Assembly: GCA_020851785.1 (NCBI GenBank)
Contig: JADZCC010000079.1
Span: 30,082-94,081, forward strand
Source: Anaerolineales bacterium
GTDB lineage: Bacteria; Chloroflexota; Anaerolineae; Anaerolineales; Villigracilaceae
Direction: 5' to 3'
DNA: 64,000 nucleotides
The translations under genes were made by a program, and so were the position numbers. The notes beneath the pieces were generated by a model. That model was not told the DNA's origin, ran no database searches, and saw nothing but the letters and a program-made list of their open reading frames with translations. Positions 15,932 to 24,308 of the stretch are shown piece by piece. Numbering within the stretch: position 1 is the first letter of the stretch; every line of letters starts with the position of its first letter.

Positions 15932-17593
15932 CTACTCAATTGAAACAATAAATTGATAGTGCGGCTGGCCACCCTCCTGCACTTCAACTTCCAGGTTGGA
16001 GTATTTCCCGCGAATCACGTCGGCAATCCGATTGGCTTCGGCGTGTTTTAGCTCTTCGCCATAAAACAGGGTGACAATTTCGCATTCGGCGGCGTTGGCC
16101 TTTTCAAGCAAGTCCAGCGCGCCCTGTTCCACAGATTCAGCCGCGAGCGTCAGCTTCCCATCCAGCAGGGCAATCACTTGTCCGTCTTTCACGCTCACCC
16201 CGTCAATTTCCACGGTGCGTGTGGCGATGGTAATCTCGCCGGTTTTGACGTGGCTCATCGCTTTGGTCATCTTCTCGGCGACAGAATCAAACTCCCCGTC
16301 TGGCTGAAGCGCGAGCATGGCGGCCAAGCCTTGCGGCACGGTGCGCGTGGGAATCACATGCACGTTTTTCACAGTCACTTCTTTGGCCTGATTCGCCGCC
16401 AGGATGATATTTTTATTGTTGGGCAAAATGATGACTTTATCGGTCGGTAAATTTTCAAACGAATTCAAGATATCCTGCGTGGAGGGGTTCATGCTTTGCC
16501 CGCCAGAGACGACATTCGCCACGCCCAAACTGGCGAACACTTTGCTCAGGCCAGGGCCGGGCGAAACCACCACCACCGCAATTGAGCCGGGTTCAACCGC
16601 GCTAAATTTAATTTGCGCGGCCTTTTGGATATCGTCCATTTGCGCCTGTAAATTTTCCATGGCCACTTTGGTGATTGTGCCAAGTTCCATGACGTAATCA
16701 ATCGGCACATAGCGGTTTTCCAACGGCACGTGGATGTGCATCCGATACATGCCCTCGCCCTCGCCCACCTGAATCGAAGTTCCCATCGCTTCCAACCGGC
16801 CGTAAAAGGCTTGCAAGTCTAGTTCGCCGTTTGGAATAAAATCCACCACGACTTCATAATCCTGTCCTTCTTCCACCTCTTCGAGCGCGCCCTCCAAATT
16901 CATGGAGTTCATCGGCTGAATTTGAATCGTCGGCGCATCCAAAGGTTCGCCATAGACATGCCGCAACATGCCTTCCAAAATAAAGAACAGTCCCTTGCCG
17001 CCCGAATCCACCACGCCTGCTTGTTTTAAGACGGGCAATAATTCCGGCGTTTTCTTAACCGCTTCGTCCGCCGCCCTCACGGCCACTTCCAACACCTCAA
17101 TTGCATCTTTCGCGGACCCTCGAACTGCTTCGGTGGCGAGGGCCACTTCTTTAATCACGGTCAGAATCGTGCCTTCCACCGGCTTAACGACGCCTTTGTA
17201 GGCCGTTTCGCGGGCCTCGGCAAACGCATCAATCATCGTATCCACGTCCAACGTGGCCTTGCCTTGCAAACTGCGCGAAACGCCGCGCAAAATCTGGCTG
17301 GTGATGACGCCGGAGTTGCCCCGCGCGCCCATCAACGCGCCCTTGGAAACCGCCGCGGCCATCTCGCCGAGGTTGCGCGTACCAAGGTCTTTAATTTCGT
17401 TCCAGGCGGATTGTAAAGTCAGCGTCATGTTTGTGCCGGTGTCGCCATCTGGCACGGGAAAGACATTTAACGCGTTGACATTCTCTTTATTGGTTCTAAG
17501 CCAGGTTACGCCAGCGTCCATCAACCTTTTTAAAGCCTGGCCGTCAATTTTCCGCTTACGAAGTTTTTCGACGCGCTGGATATTAATTGCCAT
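15932..17593 (-). CDS. DAK2-domain protein, FakA-like fatty acid kinase
   Basis: The 553-residue protein begins with a DAK2 (dihydroxyacetone-kinase-like) ATP domain with NVFPVPDGDTGTNM, where Asp residues bind Mg-ATP, then GARGNSGVI and DSGGKGL. The C-terminal half (from about residue 330) is the YloV/FakA domain with conserved glycine-rich loops. FakA phosphorylates fatty acids held by a DegV/FakB protein. Gene order asp23-DAK2 on the minus strand matches Bacillus yloU-yloV. It shares an operon with the asp23-like gene 14 bp upstream. Confidence 0.93.
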   Translation of the reverse strand: MAINIQRVEKLRKRKIDGQALKRLMDAGVTWLRTNKENVNALNVFPVPDGDTGTNMTLTLQSAWNEIKDLGTRNLGEMAAAVSKGALMGARGNSGVITSQILRGVSRSLQGKATLDVDTMIDAFAEARETAYKGVVKPVEGTILTVIKEVALATEAVRGSAKDAIEVLEVAVRAADEAVKKTPELLPVLKQAGVVDSGGKGLFFILEGMLRHVYGEPLDAPTIQIQPMNSMNLEGALEEVEEGQDYEVVVDFIPNGELDLQAFYGRLEAMGTSIQVGEGEGMYRMHIHVPLENRYVPIDYVMELGTITKVAMENLQAQMDDIQKAAQIKFSAVEPGSIAVVVVSPGPGLSKVFASLGVANVVSGGQSMNPSTQDILNSFENLPTDKVIILPNNKNIILAANQAKEVTVKNVHVIPTRTVPQGLAAMLALQPDGEFDSVAEKMTKAMSHVKTGEITIATRTVEIDGVSVKDGQVIALLDGKLTLAAESVEQGALDLLEKANAAECEIVTLFYGEELKHAEANRIADVIRGKYSNLEVEVQEGGQPHYQFIVSIE

Positions 17594-17607
17594 CGGTCTC
17601 CGGTCTC

Positions 17608-17964
17608 CTAATCTGTGTTGCTGACGCGCAAGCCAGCCACATGCACATTGACGGAATTAATCCGCAGGCCGAGGGCCTTTTCCACGTTAAAGCGCACCGC
17701 GGTAGCCACGCTTTCCGCCACCGAATTAATCCGCGTGCCGTATTCGACAATGATGTTCACCTCAATATCAATCAAATCCCCGCGATATTGGACGGAAATG
17801 CCCCGCGCTGGTTCGCGCGTAATCGTGGAGACGATGCCATCTGCCAGGTTTTTTGGCGCCAGCCCCACCACCCCATAAGACTGCAAGACCGCCTGATAGG
17901 CGATCGTCGCCACTGCGTTTGGTGAGATGTGTATTCCACCCAATGAAGTATTGTCTTCGCCCAT
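17608..17964 (-). CDS. Asp23/Gls24-family protein
   Basis: A 118-residue Asp23 domain: ISPNAVATIAYQAV, then YGVVGLAPKNLADGI, VNIIVEYG and NSVNVHVAGLRV near the end. In Gram-positives these proteins are alkaline-shock or envelope-stress proteins, and YloU is encoded next to YloV as here. The ATG at 17964 follows AGGTG; a GTG within that element gives a 2-residue longer form and is rejected. Divergent from rpmB. Confidence 0.92.
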   Translation of the reverse strand: MGEDNTSLGGIHISPNAVATIAYQAVLQSYGVVGLAPKNLADGIVSTITREPARGISVQYRGDLIDIEVNIIVEYGTRINSVAESVATAVRFNVEKALGLRINSVNVHVAGLRVSNTD

Positions 17965-18010
17965 GTTCACCTCGTCTGAATTTGTAATCGCTTAGCCTGC
18001 CCTATTTTAC

Positions 18011-18039
18011 TTGAAGATGGGCGCTTTGTATGGTAAAAT
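18011..18039 (+). promoter_or_regulatory. Promoter of rpmB
   Basis: TTGAAG (18011-18016), 17-bp spacer, TAAAAT (18034-18039). The expected start near 18046 gives a 70-nt leader before rpmB. Divergent from the asp23 gene. Confidence 0.65.
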
Positions 18040-18115
18040 ACCGCGCTTTTAGAAAAACCGAATTGCAGGCTTGCGTCTGCTTTTCTTTATGTAAAGATCA
18101 GGAAAGGATATCAAC

Positions 18116-18301
18116 ATGGCTAAATGTAATCACTGTGGCAAGGCAACGACTTTCGGGCACAGCCGCTCTTTCTCGCAACGCGCAACCAATCGCAAATTCA
18201 AACCGAATTTGCAAAAGGTTTCCGTTTTGGAAAAAGGCCGCCTAATTAAGAAAACCTTGTGCGCCAAGTGCATCAAAACGCTCGGCAAATCCCTCGCTTA
18301 G
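18116..18301 (+). CDS. rpmB: 50S ribosomal protein L28
   Basis: A 61-residue L28 of the cysteine-containing (C+) form: C4-x2-C7 at the N-terminus and C49-x2-C52 near the C-terminus, which together would bind zinc. SFSQRATNRKFKPNLQKV is the conserved basic RNA-binding stretch. The length is normal for the form. AAAGGA lies upstream of ATG 18116. The neighbourhood rpmB-asp23-DAK2 is also found in Bacillus. Terminated by the hairpin just after. Confidence 0.96.
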   Translation: MAKCNHCGKATTFGHSRSFSQRATNRKFKPNLQKVSVLEKGRLIKKTLCAKCIKTLGKSLA

Positions 18302-18320
18302 TTTTGCAAGCACACAAAAA

Positions 18321-18350
18321 AAATCACGGAGTAGCCGTGATTTTTTTATT
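18321..18350. terminator. Bidirectional terminator
   Basis: AAATCACGG (18321-18329), loop AGTAG, CCGTGATTT (18335-18343), with A and T runs on both sides. It serves rpmB and the convergent rpe gene. Confidence 0.88.
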
Positions 18351-18355
18351 TTAAC

Positions 18356-19018
18356 CTACAACAATTTCCTCAACTCGCAAATGCCCACTTTTGGGCCTTT
18401 GGGATGTTTAAAAGCCGCGTTCCCGGCCACAAAGGCATTGGCTCCGGCGGCTTTCATTAAGGGCAGAGTCTGCAAATTAATTCCGCCATCCACTTCCAGC
18501 GCGGCCTTTGGGTTTAGCGCGTCCAGCGTTTTACGAAGCTCGCTCACCCGCTTCACCATTTCCGGCATAAACGCCTGACCGGAAAAACCGGGGTTTACGC
18601 TCATCACCAAAATCAAATCGGCGATTGGCAAAGCTGGCCGAATTTTACTGACCGGCGTGGATGGCCTTAACGTAACCCCGGCCTTGCAACCCAAAGCTTG
18701 AATTTGACGAACGGCCTGCTTCACGCTTTTACACGCCTCTGCATGGACCGTGATATGAGTCGCTCCGGCCCGGGCATACGCCTCCACCTGAGCTTCGGGA
18801 TTCTCAATCATCAAATGCACGTCCAGCGGAAGTTGGGTGTTGCGTTTAATTGCCTCAACGAAGAGCGGGCCAATCGTAATCGTCGGCACGAAATGGCCGT
18901 CCATCACGTCCACGTGAATCCAGTCCGCGCCGGCCGCTTCGCAGGTTTTCAACGCTTTGGCCAGGTTCGCAAAGTCCGCCGCGATAATGGAAGGCGCCAG
19001 AAAATATTTTTTCGTCAT
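18356..19018 (-). CDS. rpe: Ribulose-phosphate 3-epimerase
   Basis: A 220-residue TIM barrel that interconverts ribulose 5-phosphate and xylulose 5-phosphate in the pentose phosphate pathway. Visible are APSIIAADFANL, WIHVDVMDGHFVPTIT, DVHLMI, the phosphate-binding and metal-binding HITVHAEA and VMSVNPGFSGQ, and LEVDGGI. The start is taken at ATG 19018 because GGTGAG lies 6 nt upstream; another ATG two codons earlier overlaps the kinase stop as ATGA. Translational coupling with the Ser/Thr kinase gene, as in Bacillus prkC-rpe. Confidence 0.95.
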   Translation of the reverse strand: MTKKYFLAPSIIAADFANLAKALKTCEAAGADWIHVDVMDGHFVPTITIGPLFVEAIKRNTQLPLDVHLMIENPEAQVEAYARAGATHITVHAEACKSVKQAVRQIQALGCKAGVTLRPSTPVSKIRPALPIADLILVMSVNPGFSGQAFMPEMVKRVSELRKTLDALNPKAALEVDGGINLQTLPLMKAAGANAFVAGNAAFKHPKGPKVGICELRKLL

Positions 19019-19020
19019 CG

Positions 19021-20115
19021 TCATCTCACCGGCGGGAACCAGGTTAGGAAGACCCAAAACCAAAATGGAACCAGCCCCAACACAGCGGCGATAGCCACAA
19101 AAAGCAGGCCCCAAAAGGCGAAGTCAATTTCCTCGAAGGCCGAAGCAATCTCCTCCTGCGGTTGAGGCGTTGGCGCGGGCGTTTGAATCTGCGGTTGGGC
19201 AGGAATCTGGCGCGGCGTGGAAATCGGCTCGCGGGCAGGTAATCTATTGGCGACTTCCGGCTGTAAAGCGGGCGGCGCGGCAGGCTCGTCGCGTTGTGTG
19301 CCAAAGGTTTTTAACACGCGTCCAAGTTGATCGGCCGTGCGATACCGCGCGGCAGGTTCTTTGGAGAGGACTTTGGCGATGATCTCTTCCAAAGCGCTGG
19401 GAATGTCCGGAATGTATTCGCGGATGGGAATGGGGCGGGCGGAAATGTGCAAACGCGCCAATTCATCCGCCGAACTGGCGGTGAACGGCGGCGTGCCGCT
19501 TAATAGTTCGTACAACACCACGCCCAACGAATACACGTCCGAAGCCGGAGAGGGCGCTTCGCCTTTGGCCTGTTCGGGCGAAAAATACAGCGGCGACCCC
19601 CAAACGATGTCGGTCTTTTCGCCGGGGAGGATGGTGGAAAGGGCGCGCGCAATTCCAAAGTCGGTGACTTTGAGCCGTCCATCGGCAGAGACCAGCATGT
19701 TGTGCGGTTTCACGTCGCAATGCACCAGCCCGGCGCGATGAGCGTACCCAATCCCCGCGCAGGCTTGAAAGATCAACGGGATGGCCTCTTCGACGGTATA
19801 TCTGCCGCGCTCGCGGATGAGTTGTTTGAGGTCTTTGCCGGGGATGTATTCCATGACGATGAACAGCAAATCTTCTGCGAAACCAAAATCATGCACGGTG
19901 ACGATGTTGGGGTGCGAGAGGTTCGCGGCGGCGCGGGCTTCCTGTCGAAAATTATTTTGAAATTCTTCGTTGTTGGAAAAATCTCTTCTTAAAACCTTAA
20001 TCGCCACGTTGCGATCGAGCATTAAATCGCGCGCGCGAAAAACCTCCGCCATGCCCCCCGAGCCCAGTTTTTCAAGCAATTGGTACCGATTGTTGAGTAA
20101 TAAACCTGCATCCAT
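19021..20115 (-). CDS. Ser/Thr protein kinase (PknB/PrkC type) with C-terminal membrane helix
   Basis: A 364-residue kinase: domain from about residue 12 to 270 with LGSGGMAEVF, VAIKVL lysine, VTDFGIA and SDVYSLGVVLYELLSG. The catalytic loop reads HCDVKPHN, so the usual Arg of HRD is Cys, making it a non-RD kinase that may not need activation-loop phosphorylation. A Pro-rich juxtamembrane stretch (residues 280-325) and one membrane helix follow; the short outside tail has no PASTA repeats. It precedes rpe, as prkC does in Bacillus. ATTATA complementary to TATAAT ends 8 nt before ATG. Confidence 0.93.
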   Translation of the reverse strand: MDAGLLLNNRYQLLEKLGSGGMAEVFRARDLMLDRNVAIKVLRRDFSNNEEFQNNFRQEARAAANLSHPNIVTVHDFGFAEDLLFIVMEYIPGKDLKQLIRERGRYTVEEAIPLIFQACAGIGYAHRAGLVHCDVKPHNMLVSADGRLKVTDFGIARALSTILPGEKTDIVWGSPLYFSPEQAKGEAPSPASDVYSLGVVLYELLSGTPPFTASSADELARLHISARPIPIREYIPDIPSALEEIIAKVLSKEPAARYRTADQLGRVLKTFGTQRDEPAAPPALQPEVANRLPAREPISTPRQIPAQPQIQTPAPTPQPQEEIASAFEEIDFAFWGLLFVAIAAVLGLVPFWFWVFLTWFPPVR

Positions 20116-20227
20116 CAGGCGCGATTATAACATCCCAGAATTGGATGGTTGCAAAAGCAACGAATTCATCAGGTGGGCGCGCATCGTTCGCCTGCGCGCT
20201 ACGCGCATTCCGTTATAATCCCAACTC

Positions 20228-21172
20228 ATGCGTAAAGGACTTTTACTCTACAACCCAGCCGCGGGGCGCTTCCCTGTGCGCAATTTCGTGCGTGGCATCC
20301 TTCAGCCGCTTCAAACAGCGGGTTGGAGCATGGAAATTGCCGAAACTTTAAGCGGTACGCACGCCACACAAACGGCTCATCAAGCCGCCGCCGAAAAATA
20401 CGACGCCGTCTTCGCCATCGGCGGAGATGGCACAGTCAATCAGGTGGCCAGCGGACTGATCCACACCGAAACCGCGCTTGGCGTTTTACCCGCCGGAACC
20501 ACCAACGTGTGGGCCCTTGAACAAGGTCAGCGCCCGTTTAGCTGGCTGAACTGGCAGGCGCTCGCGCACAACGCAACACTGCTGGCCCATGTCGAACCCC
20601 AACAAGTGGACGTTGGGCTTTGTAACGGCGTCTCTTTTTTACTATGGGCGGGCGTGGGGCTGGACGCGCACACCATTCACAAAATCGAGCCGCGCCCGCG
20701 TCTGATCAAATACATTTCTGTGCCGCATTTTTTCGCCACCACCCTTTGGGAGGCCACCTTTTGGCACGGGCTGGATTTGCGCGTCTATACCGACGGGCAA
20801 TTGGTCGAAGGGCATTATCTCGTGGCGGTGGCCACCAACATTCGGCATTATGTGGGCGGCATGTCTGTGCTTTCGCCCAACGCCCTGCTCGACGATAACG
20901 AAATGGATTTGTGGCTTCTCAACGGAAGCAATGCCGCCGACGCGCTTCGTCACTTTTTCGATCTGGTTGCCGGTCGCCACCTCTCCTCCAACCTGGCGCG
21001 GCGTTTACCGTTTCAGCACGCCAGAGTAGAATCCGACGCGGCGTTTGCCATTCAAGTAGATGGCGACCCCATGCCTGGCGGTCACAAAGCCGAAATGACC
21101 ATTCAACATCGTGCGCTCAAAGTCCTCATGCCTGAAGGCGCGTTACACTTACTCAAAAATCCAAAGAGATGA
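20228..21172 (+). CDS. Diacylglycerol/lipid kinase family protein
   Basis: A 314-residue protein of the DagK/YegS type: LLYNPAAG at the N-terminus, AIGGDGTVNQVASGL (nucleotide-binding GGDGT), LGVLPAGTTNVWA, and a C-terminal beta-sandwich. It probably phosphorylates a diacylglycerol or related lipid at the inner membrane face. TATAAT at 20214-20219 lies 8 nt before ATG 20228, with no ribosome binding site. Divergent from the kinase gene, which has a matching arrangement on the other strand, so the two share a 112-bp region. The SH3b gene follows 4 bp later. Confidence 0.9.
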   Translation: MRKGLLLYNPAAGRFPVRNFVRGILQPLQTAGWSMEIAETLSGTHATQTAHQAAAEKYDAVFAIGGDGTVNQVASGLIHTETALGVLPAGTTNVWALEQGQRPFSWLNWQALAHNATLLAHVEPQQVDVGLCNGVSFLLWAGVGLDAHTIHKIEPRPRLIKYISVPHFFATTLWEATFWHGLDLRVYTDGQLVEGHYLVAVATNIRHYVGGMSVLSPNALLDDNEMDLWLLNGSNAADALRHFFDLVAGRHLSSNLARRLPFQHARVESDAAFAIQVDGDPMPGGHKAEMTIQHRALKVLMPEGALHLLKNPKR

Positions 21173-21176
21173 ATTC

Positions 21177-21653
21177 ATGGACTTAAAACCATACATCAAC
21201 CGCTGGGTGATCTTAGGCGCGCTGGGCACTGCCGGAACGCTCCTGCTAATTACGCTGATCAGCATCGGCTGGACTGCTCCACGCTTCGCCCCTACCGTTG
21301 GGCTGGCCTCTGCCGACCTAACCATGATCCCCGCCCCAACCCACACCCCACAATTCGTCCCGACCCCCACGCCAGACCCCTTTCTGGGAACCGCCACCCT
21401 CCCAGCGGATACGATTGGCATTGGCGGGTACGTGCAAATTAACGGCACGGAAGGCGCGGGGTTACGCATCCGCTCTGCGGCCGGGCTCAACAGCGAAACC
21501 GTCTTTCGCGGCGAAGAATCGGAAGTCTTTCTAGTCAAAGACGGCCCGCAAACCGCAGACGGTTACACTTGGTGGTATCTCGTCGCTTCGTACGATCAAA
21601 ACCGCGCGGGCTGGGCCGTCGCCGATTTTCTCGCAGTGGTGCCGCCGCCATAA
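21177..21653 (+). CDS. SH3b-domain protein with N-terminal membrane anchor
   Basis: A 158-residue product with one membrane helix (residues 11-32), a Thr/Pro-rich linker (PAPTHTPQFVPTPTPDPF) and a C-terminal bacterial SH3 domain with GAGLRIRSAAGLNS and TWWYLVA. SH3b domains usually bind peptidoglycan or peptide ligands outside the cell. ATG 21177 follows the stop of the lipid kinase by 4 bp, so it is in that operon. An in-frame extension upstream is inside the kinase gene and is rejected. Confidence 0.82.
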   Translation: MDLKPYINRWVILGALGTAGTLLLITLISIGWTAPRFAPTVGLASADLTMIPAPTHTPQFVPTPTPDPFLGTATLPADTIGIGGYVQINGTEGAGLRIRSAAGLNSETVFRGEESEVFLVKDGPQTADGYTWWYLVASYDQNRAGWAVADFLAVVPPP

Positions 21654-21683
21654 CCACTTATTCCAAAAGCAAAAGGAACCTAG

Positions 21684-22025
21684 ATGAACGAAAAACCAAT
21701 TGGCATTACCGCCAACAAAAGCAAGAGAATCCTCGCCGTCACCTGGGGCGATAACCACACCAGCGTCTATCCCTTCGGCTTGCTGAGGGCGGCCTGTCCG
21801 TGCGCCCAATGCCGGGGCGGGCACCACAACATGAAGTCCGAACCGGATGCGGAAGTTTTCGCCAAACCGATGGACGAATCGCCAATGACTCGTCTCGCCA
21901 ACGTCGTCGCCACCGGCTCCTATGCCTTAACGCTCGTCTGGGACGACGGTCACGATTATGGAATTTACAACTGGCATTATTTGCGGGCGTTATGTCCCTG
22001 TGCAGAGTGTCGCGCGCAGAAATAA
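21684..22025 (+). CDS. DUF971-domain protein
   Basis: A 113-residue protein with the DUF971 (gamma-butyrobetaine-hydroxylase-like N-terminal) fold: AVTWGDNHTSVYPFGLLRAACPCAQCRGG and YNWHYLRALCPCAECR. The two CPC-x2-C clusters could hold zinc or an iron-sulfur centre. DUF971 proteins are often linked to iron-sulfur proteins; this one is freestanding. AAAAGGAACC precedes the ATG. Followed by a terminator. Confidence 0.85.
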   Translation: MNEKPIGITANKSKRILAVTWGDNHTSVYPFGLLRAACPCAQCRGGHHNMKSEPDAEVFAKPMDESPMTRLANVVATGSYALTLVWDDGHDYGIYNWHYLRALCPCAECRAQK

Positions 22026-22031
22026 GCATAA

Positions 22032-22062
22032 AAAAATCCCGAACTTGCGTTCGGGATTTTTC
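22032..22062. terminator. Bidirectional terminator
   Basis: AAAATCCCGAAC (22033-22044), loop TTGC, GTTCGGGATTTT (22049-22060). It ends the DUF971 transcript and the convergent terC transcript. Confidence 0.88.
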
Positions 22063-22065
22063 TTG

Positions 22066-23025
22066 TTAAGCCTGTGCCTTTTTCAATTGTTTATCGCGCC
22101 ACAACGAAGCGACGATGGCAATGGTCAGCACGCCAAAAATTACGCCCAGCGAAAGGCTGATTGGAATATGATAAAAGCCTTCAACCAGCATTTTCACGCC
22201 GACAAAGGTCAGAATGACCGCCAGACCCATGGATAAATAATGGAACTTATCCACCACGCTGGCCAGCAGGAAGTACAAAGCCCGCAAGCCTAAAATCGCG
22301 CAGACGTTGGACGTGTAAATAATAAACGGGTCTTTGGTGATTGCAAAAATCGCGGGGATCGAATCCAGCGCGAAGACGAGGTCTGTGCTTTCCACAAACA
22401 GTAACACCAAAAACAGCGGCGTGGCCATCCACGCGCCCGCGCGTTTGATGAAGAAGCGATCGCCTTCGTAAGCGTCGGTTACCGGCATGATTTTGCGAAA
22501 GAGCTTAATCAGCGGGTTTTTCTCCGGCTCCACTTTGGTATTTTCCTGCTTGAACAACTTAAAGCCGGTGTAGATCAGGAAGGCGCCAAAAATATAAATC
22601 ACCCAATGGAATTGTTCAATCAAGGCGCTGCCGATCAAAATCAACGCGCCGCGCATGAGTAAGGCGCCAAGAATGCCCCAAAACAAAACATGGTGCTGAT
22701 ATTTCGGCGGCACGGAAAAATATGAGAAGATCAAAACGAAGACAAAGATATTATCCACGCTCAGGGATTTTTCGATGATGTAGCCGGTGAAAAAGGCCAT
22801 CGCGGCCTGACCATTGGTATAACTACTGTTCGGGACAAAGCGATCCCAAAAAAAGTAAATTCCGGCATTAAACAGCAGAGAGACAGTGACCCAGACGATG
22901 CTCCACCCCAAAGCCTCTTTGGTTGAAATGGCGTGCGACTGGCGGTGAAATACGCCCAGATCCAACGCCAGCAGGAAAAGCACAAACACATTAAACGCGA
23001 CCCACAGCCAAATTGATTCTTCCAT
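22066..23025 (-). CDS. TerC-family membrane protein, probable Mn2+ exporter
   Basis: A 319-residue TerC protein with about nine membrane helices. The paired acidic motifs SVDNIFVFVLIF and ESTDLVFALDSIPAIFAI carry the conserved Asp residues that would coordinate metal. Several members (Alx, MeeF) export manganese. The strong evidence for that role here is the yybP-ykoY riboswitch in the leader. It is divergent from nothing and convergent with DUF971. Confidence 0.92.
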   Translation of the reverse strand: MEESIWLWVAFNVFVLFLLALDLGVFHRQSHAISTKEALGWSIVWVTVSLLFNAGIYFFWDRFVPNSSYTNGQAAMAFFTGYIIEKSLSVDNIFVFVLIFSYFSVPPKYQHHVLFWGILGALLMRGALILIGSALIEQFHWVIYIFGAFLIYTGFKLFKQENTKVEPEKNPLIKLFRKIMPVTDAYEGDRFFIKRAGAWMATPLFLVLLFVESTDLVFALDSIPAIFAITKDPFIIYTSNVCAILGLRALYFLLASVVDKFHYLSMGLAVILTFVGVKMLVEGFYHIPISLSLGVIFGVLTIAIVASLWRDKQLKKAQA

Positions 23026-23061
23026 TATTCAGGTTCTCCTATTTTGATGTGGCGGTAAAAA

Positions 23062-23198
23062 CAAAAAAGACCGCCACGTAAACGTGGTGGTCTTGCCAAC
23101 GCTTCAAGCGTATAAGTTGCCGATGGCCTCTCGGCCAATGTGATGACGACAACCCATCCTGCGATTTTTTGGGAGTGCAGGCGGCTACTCCCCAACCA
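23062..23198 (-). promoter_or_regulatory. yybP-ykoY manganese riboswitch with terminator
   Basis: On the minus strand the leader contains GGGGAGTAGCC (23193-23183), CGTCATCACA in the second internal loop, and GGCAAGACC (23097-23089), which are conserved landmarks of the Mn2+-sensing yybP-ykoY aptamer (RF00080). Immediately after comes an expression-platform hairpin: GACCACCACGT pairs with ACGTGGCGGTC (23092-23069) followed by TTTTTTG. Manganese binding would stabilise the aptamer, free the terminator strand and allow terC transcription, as known for this class. Confidence 0.85.
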
Positions 23199-23325
23199 GA
23201 ATTCAGTTTACCCGAAGGGTTGAAAATATGTCAAGTTATTCGGCTTACAATCAGTTTTCAATAGGCTTTAATGGGACGCTGAAAACGCTGACCAGAACTA
23301 TTTTTGGAGTGGAATCTTCAAAAAA

Positions 23326-23362
23326 CCTGCGTCCATCCGCGTTTTTCCGCGTCCAATTTAAT
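23326..23362. repeat. Dispersed repeat, short copy
   Basis: CTGCGTCCATCCGCG and TTTTCCGCGTCCAATTTA match the inner parts of the repeats at 4765-4863 and 25931-26012. It lies in the gap between the riboswitch and the second terC gene. Confidence 0.55.
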
Positions 23363-23374
23363 TTCAGACAAAGT

Positions 23375-24235
23375 CTAACGTTTATGGCGTTTCGTAAAAG
23401 GGCGCGTCAGCCGCTCCCAGAAAGCGCCAAACGGCGCCAGCGCCCAATCGATGATCCGATTCAAAACGCCCATGCCCCGGGCGAACCACTTAAAAGCAAA
23501 ATCCAGTTTCCACAAGGCCGGGATGTGCGCATACGCCAGACAAGCCAAAATAATGCAAACGGAAATTGAAAGCCTCAGCAAATCCGAAATGCGCCAGTGG
23601 AAGAGTTCCTCCAAAATCAGTTGAATTCCAATGTTCAAAATCAGCAGATAGGCCGCCTCCTTGAGGATTGGCTCGCGTTCCACGGCGTAGCTGAATAGCC
23701 CGGCGGCGAAACGCATCGTGAGAATGCCAATGCCAACGCCCAGCATCACCACCCACAACTCGTCTGAAAGGGAAACGGCCGCAATGACGTTATCAATGCT
23801 AAAGACCAGGTCCATAAGTTCAACGGTTAAAACGACCGGCCAAAACGAAACGGACTTAACTGCGTTCTGACGCTCCCCTGCCGATTCTTCATCTGAATTT
23901 ACATCGCCCAGTTCGTTAAAAGCCAGCCGCATTAAGTATGCCGCGCCGATCAGACGAATCCATGAGTTGTGAATCAAAAAGCTGGCCATCACCAGCATCA
24001 ATCCGCGCCCCAAGTACGCGCCCAACAACCCCACCTTCAAAGCCGCCGTGCGCTGGTAGCCCAATAATGGGTGGAGCGCAGAGCCGATTTTTTTCAAGGG
24101 CCGGGGCCATGGGATTTTGACATGATCGGGTAAAGGCGTCACCAGCGCGCCCAACACCGCCGCGTTATCAATGGAGAGGATGCCCTCCAAAAAAATCAAC
24201 TGAACAACAATGACAACCACTGGCCAATACGTCAT
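23375..24235 (-). CDS. Second TerC-family membrane protein
   Basis: A 286-residue TerC paralogue of the YkoY-like branch, starting MTYWPVVVIVVQLIFLEG. It has two acidic motifs: EGILSIDNAAVL and ELMDLVFSIDNVIAAV. About eight membrane helices are present, and the C-terminus is basic. The start at 24235 is preceded by AAAGGCGG. It is upstream of the riboswitch-controlled terC on the same strand, but the repeat and riboswitch separate them and this gene has no riboswitch of its own that I can see. A metal-export role is likely by family. Confidence 0.88.
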   Translation of the reverse strand: MTYWPVVVIVVQLIFLEGILSIDNAAVLGALVTPLPDHVKIPWPRPLKKIGSALHPLLGYQRTAALKVGLLGAYLGRGLMLVMASFLIHNSWIRLIGAAYLMRLAFNELGDVNSDEESAGERQNAVKSVSFWPVVLTVELMDLVFSIDNVIAAVSLSDELWVVMLGVGIGILTMRFAAGLFSYAVEREPILKEAAYLLILNIGIQLILEELFHWRISDLLRLSISVCIILACLAYAHIPALWKLDFAFKWFARGMGVLNRIIDWALAPFGAFWERLTRPFTKRHKR

Positions 24236-24308
24236 TTCCAAACCGCCTTTCAATCTATCGTCAAGCGCTACAGATTCTATCGCAAATCTCCCGTTGTATA
24301 ATCAGTAG

